Assembly: GCA_963682175.1 (NCBI GenBank) | Contig: OY821784.1 | Coordinates: 36,003,621-36,067,620, forward strand | DNA from: Triglochin maritima | Lineage: Eukaryota > Streptophyta > Magnoliopsida > Alismatales > Juncaginaceae | Direction: 5' to 3' | DNA: 64,000 nt | Program-made: the position numbers and the translations under genes | The notes under the pieces: model-generated | Told to the model about the DNA's origin: nothing | Databases searched by the model: none | Seen by the model: only the letters and a program-made list of their open reading frames with translations | Shown: in pieces, positions 9,578 through 22,480 of the stretch | Position numbering within the stretch: position 1 is the stretch's first letter | Layout of the letters: each line of letters starts with the position of its first letter

Positions 9578-11024
9578 CTAAACCCTCTTGACTTGCCTCT
9601 CCCCACTTAATCCATCATTAGGAGGCACCGATGCGATTGTTAATTTTTTGCCCCGCCCAGCTCCACTTCGCTCACCTAGTTGACTTAGGTGGAACAGGTA
9701 GCAGTGAGGCAAAAATACAGCCCGGCCCGTCTCATTTTCACCCCTACGTGAAAACACAAGTACGGAACACACTATTATATTCTTGTCTAACTTGGACTAC
9801 AATTCATGACACTTGCACTTGATTTACAAGCATCATGTACTGATCTAACAATCAGATGGTATTAGTATTGTATTTTTGGATCTTTAATTCCTTAAGAGGT
9901 TCATACCCAATAGATGCACATACCTCTTTCACAATAATTATATCAATTAAAAGATGAGTAAATTACGATTTGACCAAAACCAGAACTAATTTAGTTGATA
10001 GACAGATTTCTAATCTTGTAAGTAGGCAGGAGGATTGAGCCATATATGTGGCAAGTAATCGTTTCTTGAGGTTTAGACAAAATAAACAAAACTTCAAAAG
10101 TAAAAGATTAGGAGTGACCATTGTAGGGACTAAAAAAACCTTGGTAATTATAAAGGTGATGGAAATATATCAGTTGTGGAAATGAAGTGCAACTTAAATA
10201 TGTTAATAAAAATTAGAGTGGAACAAGAAAGTTAATACTTAATATCCACCACAATAAGTGAAATTTCTAAGAAATTTATATAAAAAAGCAAAATATATCA
10301 TGCACGCAAATATTGGAAGATGTTTTATAAATTGTGTAAGAAATTCCTAGCTTGCTAGCTCGTAGCCAACCAACATTTTCCCAAAGTTCTAAGAAAAACC
10401 TTTGAAAATACACTTTTGTGTTAAAAAAATAGGTGTCCTATATTCCTATGCAAATGGATTAGACATTGTCAACCAATGTGGTCAATTTGACAAAAAACAA
10501 ACTCCACATTTCATATATCAAACCGAACAAATTAATTAAACACCACCTCACGTCCACACTACTCTCCTGCTTTCTTTTGTACTATACAACAGTGACATAA
10601 AGCTTGTATGAGTGAGTTTGAGTACTATAAGATTCCATCCCTAAGCTAATTAAGCTTACACCAATCAACATCAGATGATGGTTGAAATGGACACACAAAA
10701 CAAACTGGAGAGAGAACATTAATTAATAATTATACACAATTATTTGAATGTAACTTACTTCCATTACCTATGGTAAAGATAATTAAAATAATTGACTATG
10801 GTTCATATACAAATTTGGTTTTGCTAAGGTTTCGAGAGTGGCACGTGAAAAAGAAAATGGTTAAATTAAGACAAACTCAGGGGAAAAGATTGAGCATGTT
10901 TTTGTTGGAGTATGAGATTGAGCTTATTCTTGCTCATGGCTTAATACAAATCTCTTGTTTTGCTGATATTATCATACATATCATCAGTTTGATGTTCCAT
11001 TACTATTTTCTGGGCGCTAATTAA
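9578..11024 (+). repeat. 1.45-kb direct repeat A, copy 1 (downstream of LOG)
   Basis: It matches 16995-18454 from end to end. By eye there are about 16 substitutions and 13 bases of indels. The first 170 bp end in ttttcacccctac, like a hAT terminus. The rest is AT-rich and non-coding. A short frame at 10770-11024 is preserved in both copies with two changes, as expected from recent duplication alone. I see no gene in it. Confidence 0.9.
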
Positions 11025-11597
11025 CTTGACCATAATGATCTCAGTAAAATGTAATAATGTTGAAGAATATTTGGAAAAGTATATGACGTAGTTGAACTAG
11101 AACGCATCAGTTAATCTTTCATAGCTTAGTGGTATACTTAACGTCATGCCATATAATTGGTAATATATAGTTCAACTGGGAGGGTATGTATTAGCATAAA
11201 TATGGAAACAATCGAAGGTTTAAGTAAGCAAAATTTTCCAAGCGTTAACAATCATCTACCAACCAGCTTTAAAAAGTTTGTTTTGTATCCTACACATATG
11301 GATTAGACATTCTTAACCAAATTAGACTGAACCGGTTGATTTGTTATGCCCCACTTGACAGAACACAACCGTTTCCACGCCACAAACCCAACAAAATAAA
11401 ATAAAAATCCACTTCACTCCTCTCGTCATCATGTGGTATTCAACAAAAAAGTGATGTAAGCATACACTTGTGAATCAGACAATCATGACGACAGATTTCA
11501 TTTACACGCTCTTGCGTATTTTGACCAAATTCAATAGATATTGCGCAAATAACAACAATCTTCTGCATCGAGCATTTAAGGATGTTTGTTATACTTA
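11025..11597. other. Intergenic, no gene seen
   Basis: This is AT-rich sequence with no convincing reading frame, RNA gene or transposon terminus. Confidence 0.5.
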
Positions 11598-11998
11598 GAC
11601 CACCCGTGACGGGTCGTCCCGGTCGGACGACCCCCCGACCACCCGGTCGTCCGGGTCGTCGCCTCCTCACCGGGGGTCATCGGCCTGGTCATCAAGGTCA
11701 TTGTCAGCAGTATGTTTTTTTGTTTTGATTTTTTTTAAAATTAGTTTTAATTGTGTTTTTTTTGTTTTTTTTAAATACGTTTTCTAATTGTTTTGATTTT
11801 TTTAGAATTTTTTTTAAAATCGATTTCGAAATAATGGGGACGAGAGAGATGAGTTGTGATTAAGAGGTGAATAGTGTAGGAAAGAGAAGAAAGTGTGTTG
11901 GAGAGAGAAAAATCTAATGTGGAAGAGAAAGAAAGTTAATTTGGAAGAGTGAGTGAAATGTGATTACCAGGTCGTGGAGGTCATGACTAAAAATGGTC
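11598..11998. mobile_element. Harbinger/Tourist-like MITE
   Basis: It starts gaccaccc and ends aaatggtc and is flanked on both sides by TTA, the usual PIF/Harbinger target duplication. The left part is a GC-rich block of GGTCGTCC/GGACGACC repeats (about 11610-11690). The right part carries a block (ctttcctacactattcacc on the minus strand) that recurs near 62990-63030 and, less clearly, near 16160. It is non-coding. Confidence 0.6.
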
Positions 11999-12540
11999 TT
12001 AGTTTGTTACGTAATCCAACAATATATAAAAAGATTCCTTAAACAACGTATGTTATAAGTAGTGGGGCCTTGACTATGGTTTTCTCACCTTTCTTCAAGA
12101 ATGTCTAATTTTTATCTCTAGCAAATTAGTTGTTACTCAAACTTTCGGTACGCAACGGAGTATCATGCATGAAGCCATAGCAGTGTTACCTTTTCTAATA
12201 AGAATTTCAATGTAAATATATAAAGTTCTTAAGATGTCAAAATTCATATATATAATCTAATGAGCAACTCTTAACTGAATTAGACACCTTTCAGCTAATA
12301 GATTTTCTATCTTGAGATAGCTAATATTACCAAGTCACCTTCCAACACAACAAGTCTTGTCTCAAAGTTTTTAAGTAAAGTGGTGCACCAAAAACTTTAA
12401 AAAACATTACTTTGGTGACAAAGAGGAGGGAGAGAGAGAGAGACAACATTCACAATTATTTGAATGGAGATTGGGAGTATACAAAAGCAAGTTACATCTG
12501 TACATAAATGGTTGAGTTGGGTTTGCATCTGAACTTATGA

Positions 12541-14894
12541 TTAAAGTGTGTCCCCACTTGTTGTGGTGTCTAGCAATTGGTCCACCTCCCAGCTTTGTCT
12601 GGTTGCAACCCTGTCATGTATCGGTGCATACTCCTGCAACAACAACAAAAAAACATGTCGTTCTCACTCTTTTTTCTCTGCCACTGGTTTTGTCCTCAGA
12701 CCCAATAATGCAGCAAACAACCAAAAAGGCACCAACAAATTTCCTCTCAAATAGGCATATTCAAGGAAATACAACTTTTTTTTTTAGATTTTCCATTAAT
12801 GTCCACCTATAGATCTTTGTATCTTTATGTGAAACTCAGGAGGATGGTAGTTATAATAAAGTTTCATTAAAAAGTATTGAAAGATATAATTAGCCAGAGA
12901 ACAAATTAACTATTTTGAAGTTGTAAAATTTGAAATATAAAAAATTGAAGTCATGACATATGTAGAATAAATTAGCAAAATTTGCAGTTTGCAAGAGTAT
13001 TTGACGGCAATAGAAGAAAAATAAACCGTACTTATAGCAATTAACTTATTTGGAAGGGTTTAAAAGAATAAAAGAAAAAATAACCCAAGAATTTTTATTT
13101 TTTAAAAAAGCTTTATGGAAAGTAAAAAAAAAAAGTAGTACAACGAGGCAAGGAGCAACATTTTTTGAGAAGAGAGTAATTATCACATGTAGGACTCGAA
13201 CCTTCGTAGTAACAACGGTATGTCATTAGTCATTAGTCATTAGTCATTAGTCATTAGTCATTAGTCATGAAACCGCAATCATACCCTCGGGTAATTGTAA
13301 CATTTAGTATTCTAGTTAGGATTGGAATTGTGGTACCAAAAGGGTTAGGGACTAGTGAGATTTTTCCCCCAAAAAAAAAGTTTTACCCATTGCATTAGTG
13401 TCATGAACTCTATGATATCTTCTCTCTTTTGTTTGTTTTTTTCTCCTTTTTATTGCTTAATTATTTTTCTCTTTGGAGCAATAATTTACCTCCATTCTGG
13501 TGATGAGTTGGTCTGCAGTGTCAGCTGACAGAACAATGTGCCTTGCAGTGTGATCTATGAAGCCATCCTCCACTCCTTTGTCAAACAATGCAAGCAAGCT
13601 ATTGTAGTATCCATCCACATTAAGCAGACCCACCTGCCAAATTGTAGTTTATTTTAACCAAGATTTACCAAATCTCCAAAAGGAATATTAACATGTTTAA
13701 TAATAAGTAAAGAGATTATGATGTGGGTAGGTAAGATAAGATAGCATCAGCTTACTGGCTTCTCATGGATTCCAAGCTGAGACCAGGCTATTATCTCCAA
13801 GAGCTCTTCCATTGTGCCATACCCACCTAAAAATTAATTTAACATCTTGGGTTATGGGTGGAGATTTAGTTGGTTAGTTTAGTTTGACTTTTTTTGGCAA
13901 ATAATTAATTATCTTACACATATACCTAATGGTATATGACCAGCCAAACAAGTAAAATGTGAAATATATGGACTTACCCTATTGGAGTTTTTCGAACGAT
14001 TTTCTAGTCTACTCTAACTAATTAAATTAGAATGAAACTAGATTTAGTAAGAGACTATCATTTGGTTAACCATTCCAAAGACAAAGATTTATTAGTCATA
14101 ACTAACCTTAATTGTTTGTTGGTTTAATTTTACCTGGAAGCGCAACGAAGGCATCCGCATGCTTGGCCATCTCCGTCTTCCTCTCGTGCATGCTTGCTAC
14201 CGTCTTTGTTTCTCCGATTGGCTTTCCCGAAATCTGCATTCAATTAACTATAATGATACCAAATTACCAAAAATATTCCCTTCAGAACTCGCCACCAAAA
14301 ATGTGAGCACTTGAGCTAATTTGGGCTAAGTGGGGGTATGAATTGAGCTTTAGCTTTGAGCCAATCGTCGAATTAAATTAAGAACACGTAACGTCTTAAG
14401 CGAGTGTCTAAACAACATGTTGATAAGAGAGGGAAAAAAATAGAAAAATTACCTCATGAGAAACCAGAGCTTTTGGGATGATCCTGTGAAAGATAAGTAC
14501 ACGATATTTACATACTTAGGTGGTGTTGTAGTAATTAAGAGATACGATGACAATTAGCTTCATTAATCAACTTACCCAAGAACATGACAACCACCATCAA
14601 ACACAGTTTGTGAGATCAAACCCATGAGCCCAACACTGCCACCACCATAGATAAGGTCTATCTTCCTTTGAACCTGTCAACAATGATGTTCAAGACGACA
14701 CACCCAAGACAAAAGATTTGTTGTTGAGATGATGTTTTGTGGGTGTAGTGAGAGATTTTGACCAGTTGTTCTCCAAGCTCAAGTGCAGCCTTGCTGAAAG
14801 ATGGGTTTAATCCTGATTTGCTCCCACAAAAAACACAGATTCTTTTGAACCTTTTGGCACCCTTAGACGTCTCTCTCCCCTGACCTCCTTCCAT
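12541..14894 (-). CDS. LOG: Cytokinin riboside 5'-monophosphate phosphoribohydrolase (LOG family)
   Basis: LOG enzymes cleave cytokinin nucleotides in the cytosol to the active free base plus ribose 5-phosphate. Seven exons: 14763-14894, 14576-14673, 14453-14483, 14134-14233, 13756-13826, 13490-13633 and 12541-12633. All have GT/AG borders and compatible phases, giving 669 nt and 222 aa, normal for the family. Visible motifs are KRICVFCGS (17-25), [12 protein letters not shown] (52-63), the MHERK substrate motif (102-106) and the signature PGGYGTMEE (120-128), whose Arg and Glu are intact. I chose the ATG at 14894 because an in-frame ATG at 14981 is only about 20 bases from the TATA box. The segment at 85-101 ([17 protein letters not shown]) departs from the usual PREITGETVGEV-like form. 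It looks functional; which Arabidopsis paralogue it matches is unclear (LOG8-like features). Confidence 0.94.
13222..13267. repeat. 7-bp tandem repeat in LOG intron 6
   Basis: About six and a half copies of the unit cattagt stand in line in the 856-bp last intron (12634-13489). This is a short minisatellite and probably polymorphic. Confidence 0.9.
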
Positions 14895-15000
14895 ACTCCA
14901 AAACCACCAAGTGGAGGGCAAAGAAAAGGGCCCAAAAACTCTTGTGCTAAAGAGGGAGGAGAGATGTGGATGTAAAGGCAATTTTGATAGCTATGGGAAG

Positions 15001-15009
15001 TATATATAT
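15001..15009 (-). promoter_or_regulatory. Probable TATA box of LOG
   Basis: The plus strand reads tatatatat, which reads as a TATA element on the minus strand. It lies about 107 bp upstream of the chosen ATG (14894). A start site about 30 bp downstream would fall near 14975. Confidence 0.5.
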
Positions 15010-16617
15010 GTATTATTCAATAAAATAATAAGAGAGAGAAGGTGTTGATTTGTCTTTTTTATATACTTGTCCAATTATAATAACAATTGTATATTTTTTG
15101 TCTTAAGATAGTCAAGATAAGATAAAAATGAGTTGTATTGTGAGTTTAGTCGTAAAAAAACTTTAAAAGAATAATAATAATCAACACTTGTTTGGTTTTT
15201 GGCTTCTTAAATGAGTAGTTGATGTTGAGGGGGGAGGAAACAAGAATCAGGAGTCCAAGTTCATCTTCTCACTGTAACTTCTTTTCACTTGTTTCTGCCA
15301 AACATACCTCTCTCTTTTTTTTCTCTCTCTCTCTACCCTATTTGTCTTATGCCATTACTTGATTGCTTTCCTAAGAGGGAATAATCCACACCCACACATT
15401 TCCTTTTGTGCCTATCCAATCAATGTTTTCGTGCTTGCCTTTCCCTTGCATTGTCCACTTTTAACTCCATGTTATCGTACTAACTTTGGCACCATAGTTG
15501 TAACAACTCTAGTTTTGACATGAAGGTGAGTAGGTTCTACTCAACACCTAAGAACATCGTCAACCAAATGTCTTGCAATTAAATCGTAATAGTTGATTTG
15601 GAGGTAATTTTTTTTTTATTTTTTTATCTATAACTTCACGAGTAAATTTCCAGTAAAAACAAGAAAACTGAGGATTGGGTCAATGTATATATGCATTAAT
15701 AAGTGTAAAAAAGTATTCGATTGAAGAAGCATTATTTACCAATGACCAAACTACTTCAGCTTGTAAATCTAAGTTTCGATATCGAATCACAGTTATTGGT
15801 CTAGATTTGATTAGAACAAACTAGAAAAAAAACTAGAAAAAGAAACAACACCATTTCCTAAAGCCTTGTTTATTATCTTACCACGAGTTAGATATGCATA
15901 CTAAGTAGGATCAAGTTTCACCATTAATGGTGCTTTTTACAACATTAATTGTTACAACCATGACATAATACTTGTTAATTGTGAAGATTCCGGAGATTCT
16001 ACACTGGTCGCTCAAGAGTTCTAGAACTAAACCCGGATATTGGAAGTATTTTGGAAGCTTAAGTCATCTTTACTCATGACATTTTCATATATGTCAAACT
16101 GGTCATATCAGCATTCTCTCTCTTCGTCACGTCAGCATAATATTTTTCTTCTCTCTCTTTCTACTATTCACTCATCAACCACAACTCACTCATAAAATGT
16201 CAACCTAGTCACATCAACACTCACTAACTTCTATCTCGTTTATTTTCCTTTCATTTTTAATTTCCCACAATTCTTATTAATTATATCACATGTTTTACGA
16301 AAATTAATTATATTACATATTTTACAAAAATTAATTACGAAAATGTAAATAAATTTATTACTTTTATCAACATTATTAAAGTAATTACCACAATCTTTTT
16401 TGTTTTGTTTTTTAAAATCATTTTAAATATTTTTTTCAAATCTTTTTTTGAATAAGTTTTTTATTTGATTTAATTTTTTAAAATTTTAATTTATTTTTTT
16501 GAATTTTATCTAAGATCGACCCCCAAATGATGTGACGGGGAGAAAATATTAGAAATTTTGATATTTTTATCTAATATAAAAAAATATTTTTTACTATTCA
16601 ATATAATAAATTATTTA
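15010..16617. other. LOG upstream region, no gene seen
   Basis: AT-rich intergenic DNA. A pyrimidine-rich tract (15308-15336) may be regulatory. The part at about 16058-16230 (cattctctctcttcgtcacg, ctactattcactcatcaacc) resembles the tails of the Harbinger-like MITEs at 11598-11998 and 62903-63070, but I cannot place its ends. There is no convincing coding sequence. Confidence 0.45.
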
Positions 16618-16992
16618 TAATTAAATATAAAACAAAACAAACTAAAAAACACACACAAAAAAAATTAAAAAAAAATCCTGACATTTATTGATTTATTGAA
16701 GAAGAATGTGTATTGAAATATGTAAACATTTAGATGTCTTTTTCAAATGCACAAATTAGGCTTAAGAGATGGTGCTTGTACAGTAAACACGTGTCGTATT
16801 GATTTTTCGATTTTATGATTTTGGACGTGCACATTGATTAGTTTGTGTTATAGATGGACATTTGTGTTTTGTATTTGTCGTTTGGAGTTCGAATATATAA
16901 TATTTTAAGTAATGTGTAATATGTATCAACGATTTCAAACGTAACACGTAACAAATCTATTTTCTACGTACAATATTTTAAATAAATTTACA
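16618..16992 (+). repeat. 375-bp direct repeat B, copy 1
   Basis: It starts taattaaatataaaac and ends aataaatttaca, and is matched by 18448-18822 with about four substitutions. The two copies flank repeat A copy 2. It does not begin with TG and no primer-binding site follows, so it is not an LTR. Confidence 0.9.
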
Positions 16993-16994
16993 TC

Positions 16995-18454
16995 CTAAAC
17001 CCTCTTGACTTGCCTCTCCCCACTTAATCCATCATTAGGAGGCACGGATGAGATTGTTAATTTTTTGCCCCGCCCAGCTCCACTTCGCTCACCTAGTTGA
17101 CTTAGGTGGAACAGGTAGCAGTGAGGCAAAAATCCAGTCCGGCCCGTCTCATTTACACCCCTACGTGAAAACACAAGTACGGAGCACACACTATTATATT
17201 CTTGTGCAACTTGGACTACAATTCATGACACTTGCACTTGATTTACAAGCATCATGTACTGATCTAACAATCAGATGGTATTAGTATTGTATTTTTGGAT
17301 CTTTAATTCCTTAAGAGGTTCATACCCAATAGATGCACATACCTCTTTCACAATAATTATATCAATTAAAAGATGAGTAAATTACGATTTGACCAAAACC
17401 AGAACTAATTTAGTTGATAGACAGATTTCTAATCTTGTAAGTAGGCAGGAGGATTGAGCCATATATGTGGCAAGTAATCGTTTCTTGAGGTTTAGACAAA
17501 ATAAACAAAACTTCAAAAGTAAAAGATTAGGAGTGACCATTGTAGGGACTAAAAAAACCTTGGTAATTATAAAGGTGATGGAAATATATCAGTTGTGGAA
17601 ATGAAGTGCAACTTAAATATGTTAATAAAAATTAGAGTGGAACAAGAAAGTTAATACTTAATATCCACCACAATAAGTGAAATTTCTAAGAAATTTATAT
17701 AAAAAAGCAAAATATATCATGCACGCAAATATTGGAAGATGTTTTATAAATTGTGTAAGAAATTCCTAGCTTGCTAGGTAGTAGCCAACCAACATTTTCC
17801 CAAGGTTCTAAGAAAAACCTTTGAAAATACACTTTTGTGTTAAAAAAATAGGTGTCCTATATTCCTATGCAAATGGATTAGACATTGTCAACCAATGTGG
17901 TCAATTTGACAAAAAACAAACTCCACATTTCATATATCAAACCGAAAAAATTAATTAAACACCACCTCACGTCCTCACCCCCACACTACTCTCCTGCTTT
18001 CTTTTGTACTATACAACAACAGTGACATAAAGCTTGTATGAGTGAATTTGAGTACTATAAGATTCCATCCCTAAGCTAATTAAGCTTACACCAATCAACA
18101 TCAGATGATGGTTGAAATGGACACACAAAACAAACTGGAGAGAGAACATTAATTAATAATTATACACAATTATTTGAATGTAACTTACTTCCATTACCTA
18201 TGGTAAAGATAATTAAAATAATTGACTATGGTTCATATACAAATTTGGTTTTGCTAAGGTTTCGAGAGTGGCACGTGAAAAAGAAAATGGTTAAATTAAG
18301 ACAAACTCAGGGGAAAAGATTGAGCATGTTTTTGTTGGAGTATGAGATTAAGCTTATTCTTGCTCAAGGCTTAATACAAATCTCTTGTTTTGCTGATATT
18401 ATCATACATATCATCAGTTTGATGTTCCATTACTATTTTCTGGGCGCTAATTAA
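16995..18454 (+). repeat. 1.45-kb direct repeat A, copy 2 (upstream of LOG)
   Basis: This is a second copy of 9578-11024 in the same orientation, about 99% identical apart from small indels (8-bp, 3-bp and 2-bp insertions). It lies between the two 375-bp B repeats. It is non-coding as far as I can see. Confidence 0.9.
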
Positions 18455-18822
18455 ATATAAAACAAAACAAACTAAAAAACACACACAAAAAAAAATTAAA
18501 AAAAATCCTGACATTTATTGATTTATTGAAGAAGAATGTGTATTGAAATATGTAAACATTTAGATGTCTTTTTCAAATGCACAAATTAGGCTTAAGAGAT
18601 GGTGCTTGTACAGTAAACACGTGTTGTATTGATTTTTCGATTTTATGATTTTGGACGCGGACATTAATTAGTTTGTGTTATAGATGGACATTTGTGTTTT
18701 GTATTTGTCGTTTGGAGTTCGAATATATAATATTTTAAGTAATGTGTAATATGTATCAACGATTTCAAACGTAACACGTAACAAATCTATTTTCTACGTA
18801 CAATATTTTAAATAAATTTACA
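18448..18822 (+). repeat. 375-bp direct repeat B, copy 2
   Basis: Second copy of 16618-16992. Its first seven bases overlap the shared taattaa at the end of repeat A copy 2. Confidence 0.9.
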
Positions 18823-20305
18823 ACCTTATCATGTGATTTAGGACTTCAGCCATTAACCGTCCAAATTAAATCAAAATCGCAAGTGGTTCAAACTACGGAT
18901 AGTAAATTGCATTAAATTACCCAAAATTAAAATCAAAATTTATGAGGAGTTACGGCTTTGGATCAACAATTTAAAATGAAATCATGCATATTTTAATTTT
19001 GGTTGTGGTTGAGATTGTTTTTAGACACAGAATCAACCAGACTTATTTTTTTGTACAGTTTCTTAGTGATATATATATATAGAGAGAGAGAATAAGGTTA
19101 GAATGAGCCCCGGACTCATTTTGTTTAAATGAACTCCTCAAGATCTAACCATTCATCTTAATCTGAATGGTTGTGGGTGTTTACTTTAAGTAAGGATATT
19201 AAAGTAAATGTGTTGGTTTTCCCAAACCCTTCAATCAACGTTACCAAAAGAAACACAATTTCTTCCTTCTATTTTCGTCATCTTTTTCTCCTCACCCTCC
19301 AAACCGTTATTGTCAATCACTACCACGGATTCTTCGATACATCTTGCTTTTGTTTGGTTAGTTTTTGCAACTGATTTCGTTTTTTATTTGTTTTTTTATC
19401 GTGATTTCAGTTCTAGGTGGTTTTATTTTTTTGCAGCAAATTTCATTTTTGCTTGGTTTTTTGATGCAGATTTCGTTTATTTTTGGGTGTTTGCTCATAA
19501 TCTCGGTTTTGTTTGGTTTTAGGTTTTGAGGTAGATTTCGATTTGGCTTTGTTTTTTCTTGTTTATTTCATTTTTGTTCGTTTTTTACTCCTGATTTCTG
19601 TTTTATTTTTTTTAGATTTTTGCTGCTGATTCGATTTTTACTTGGTTTTTTTACTGCTGATTTTCATTTTTATTTTGTGGATCTTTAATCTTGCGGCTTA
19701 TTTGGGATCTATATAATTTTTGGTAGAACATTGGGTTTATATTAGGACTTGTGGGTTTGGAATTCATTTCGATTTGTATTTGTTTAATGAAAATTGATTA
19801 ATTGGGTATTGGATGTGCTTTTTTTCGTAGTTTCCTTTTATTTGTAGTGGTGAAAATTTTATTTGGTTGAACTACTATTTGTTTTCAGAGGGCAAAATTA
19901 TAAATTATGGAAATTGTAGAACGAAATCCAACCTCTTGTAAGTCCGGAGAAATCCAATCAGGTCTCCTGGAAAATGGGGTAAGTTTGATTTTTAATTACT
20001 TTTGAAAGTGGATTTTCACATTGAAAACTGTGATATTAACATATTAAGTAAAATCGAAAATAGTTTTGATTTGTAACGGGAAAATCGTAATGGTAGCCGC
20101 AATATAAATATGAGTACTATAATAAGATATTGAAACTGTAATATTGATGTTTCGAACCGTAATATAAAATTGATACCTGTAATATTGACCGTTTTAGTTG
20201 TAACTAGAATATCTCTCTTGCGATAGAGGTGGAAGATCGAAATTTAGTAGTAATCGTATTCAATCAGATCTTGAGAAAAAACAAGCAAAAGTCATAGACA
20301 ATGTA

Positions 20306-20380
20306 AAACGTGCATACAATATTTGAACCACGACTCGAGAACTTGTCCTACTAGGAAGGATAAGAAAACGCGAGTAGTTA
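20306..20380 (+). pseudogene. FAR1/MURA-like zinc-knuckle remnant
   Basis: One frame reads KTCIQYLNHDSRTCPTRKDK, resembling the C-terminal CCHC knuckle (C-x2-C-x4-H-x4-C, first Cys lost) of FAR1-related and Mutator transposases. Frames before and after are disrupted. It suggests that element 1 derives from a Mutator-type transposon. Confidence 0.35.
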
Positions 20381-20689
20381 ATCTTCTTTGTCAAAATGCA
20401 TTATACTTGATAATTGTCTTATGTCGTCTTTGGGATTTTGCAGGGTTACAACTGAAGATACATGTAAATTGCAGGAATAAGTTGCAAGAGAGATTAAAAT
20501 ACGTAGACAAGATAATACATGCAAAGAAGAATAAAAAAACTATTACAATCTCCTACATGAATACACATCATTTTTTAATTTTTTATTTTTTATTGAAACA
20601 TTCTATATACTCTTATTTTTGTTGAATATGTTAGGTTTTGTCTAACACAATGGTGAATGAGTACAGGTTATGTAACTTGTATGATTGTA

Positions 20690-22480
20690 TCTATTAGAAG
20701 TAGTATTACAGTAACAACCGTAATATCAAAAAGATGATGTAATATTATTTTATAAAACATAATATTAAAAAGGTATTACATTCACAAAACGTAATATCAA
20801 GTTGTTGTAATATTAATTTGTTAGACGTAAGATAAAATTATTTTTACTCCTTCCCAAAATTAAAAAAATGGATGGCTAATAATGTGTAAAATGTAATGCG
20901 GTTCTTGATATAATGTGAGGTTTACAAACGTTTCAATAAGTGATCGAAGATTATAACATGTGTTAAAAAACTTTTACAATCTCCTACAGGAATACACATC
21001 ATTTTTTAATTGAAACATTCTGTATAGTTTTATTTTTGTAGAATATGTTAGGCTTTGTCCAACACAATAATGAATGAGTACAAGTTATGTAACTTGTATG
21101 ATTGTTTCTATTGACAGTAATATTACGGTAACAACCGTAATATCAACAAGATGTTGTAATATTAAGTTGTTAGACATAAGATAAAATATTTTTAGTGATG
21201 CGTAAAAAGAGATGGATGACCAACTCATGCTAAAATAAAATATTGATCCTATAACAATCAGCAACTTGTATGATTGTATCTATTAGCAGTAGTATTACGG
21301 TAACAACTGTAATATCAACAAAATGCTGTAATATTATTTTGTAAAATATAATATTAAAAAGGTATTACATTCGCAATACGTAATATCAAGATGTTGTAAT
21401 ATTAATTTGTTAGACGTAAGATATAATATTTTTTAGTGATGCGCAAAAAGAGATGGATGACTAACTCATGTTAAAATAAAATCTCGATCCTATAAAAATC
21501 AGCAACTTGTATGACTGTATCTATTAGTAGTAGTATTACGGTAACAACCGTAATATAAACAAGATGTTGTAATATTATTTTGTAAAACGTAATATTAAAA
21601 AAGTATTACATTAACAAAACGTAATATCAAGATGTTGTAATCATCCTGCTCCTTCAAACTAACTATTTTAGATACTCCACATTATTAAAAATTGCAAAAA
21701 TTTATGTAAGAGTAACATTGAATAGGAGATAATAATCATAATCTGTAATACTAGTTTATCAACAGTCAAGATCTCTATAAAAATCAGCAACTTTAAAGAT
21801 TCAGTCATACATACAACAATTGCATGAAAATTGTAATATTGTAAAATTCGAAAACACAAAATTCCAAAAAAAATCCACTGAACTATTTGGAACTTGTTTC
21901 ACGAAGTATCATAGCAACGTATGCAACACGAATCCGAGTCATATCTTCTTCTCCAAAATCAAATATATCTTTTCCTTCAGAGAGATATTCTACAAACTTC
22001 AATACATACAATCCACAATTCAAACTTGTGGCTGATTGCTGGGATACAGGAAACATGTTTTATTTCTCAGCTCTTCATATTCTAAAAAATATGCGTCATT
22101 TCAAAGTACTTAGCCACCCACTTAGACTGCAAAAAACTAACATTTAAAATCATAAGAACCAAACATACCTATTGAAAACCGAAAATAATAAACTTTAAAT
22201 CATTGCTTAATAGAAACAAAAAATAATGGTGAATGAGTACAAGTTATGTACCTTGTATGATTGTGAGAAAGTGTGAGAAAGTTCAAAATCTTGAGTATCT
22301 CAATTTATTTCGAAAAAGTACTACTAAGAATGGGAGTGAAGCATGTTACTAAATATTAGTTGTATCTATTAGCTGTAATATTACGATAACAACTGTAATA
22401 TCCAAAGGTTGCTGTAATATTACTTTTCAAAATGTAATATTAGAAGGGTATTTACATTAACCATACGTAATATCAAGGTG
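20690..22480. repeat. Dispersed about 100-bp repeats inside element 1
   Basis: At least four partial copies (about 20700-20830, 21110-21180, 21285-21430, 21530-21645), and a weaker one at 22370-22480, share a block of 'taatatcaa', 'gatgttgtaatatta', 'ttttgtaaaacgtaatatt' and 'aaggtattaca'. They are spaced by a second shared block, 'cagcaacttgtatgattgtatct'-like in sequence. The function is unknown. Confidence 0.75.

Noticed and set aside
10770..11024. An 84-codon open frame preserved in both copies of repeat A (also 18200-18454).
   Set aside because: The repeats are about 99% identical overall, so conservation carries no coding signal. The composition is AT-driven and has no recognisable motif.
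14895..14981. A 29-residue N-terminal extension of LOG from an upstream in-frame ATG.
   Set aside because: It would lie next to or before the expected transcription start and is unlike any LOG N-terminus.
16618..18822. B-A-B read as an LTR retrotransposon with 375-bp LTRs.
   Set aside because: B does not start with TG, no primer-binding site or polypurine tract adjoins it, and A occurs elsewhere without B.
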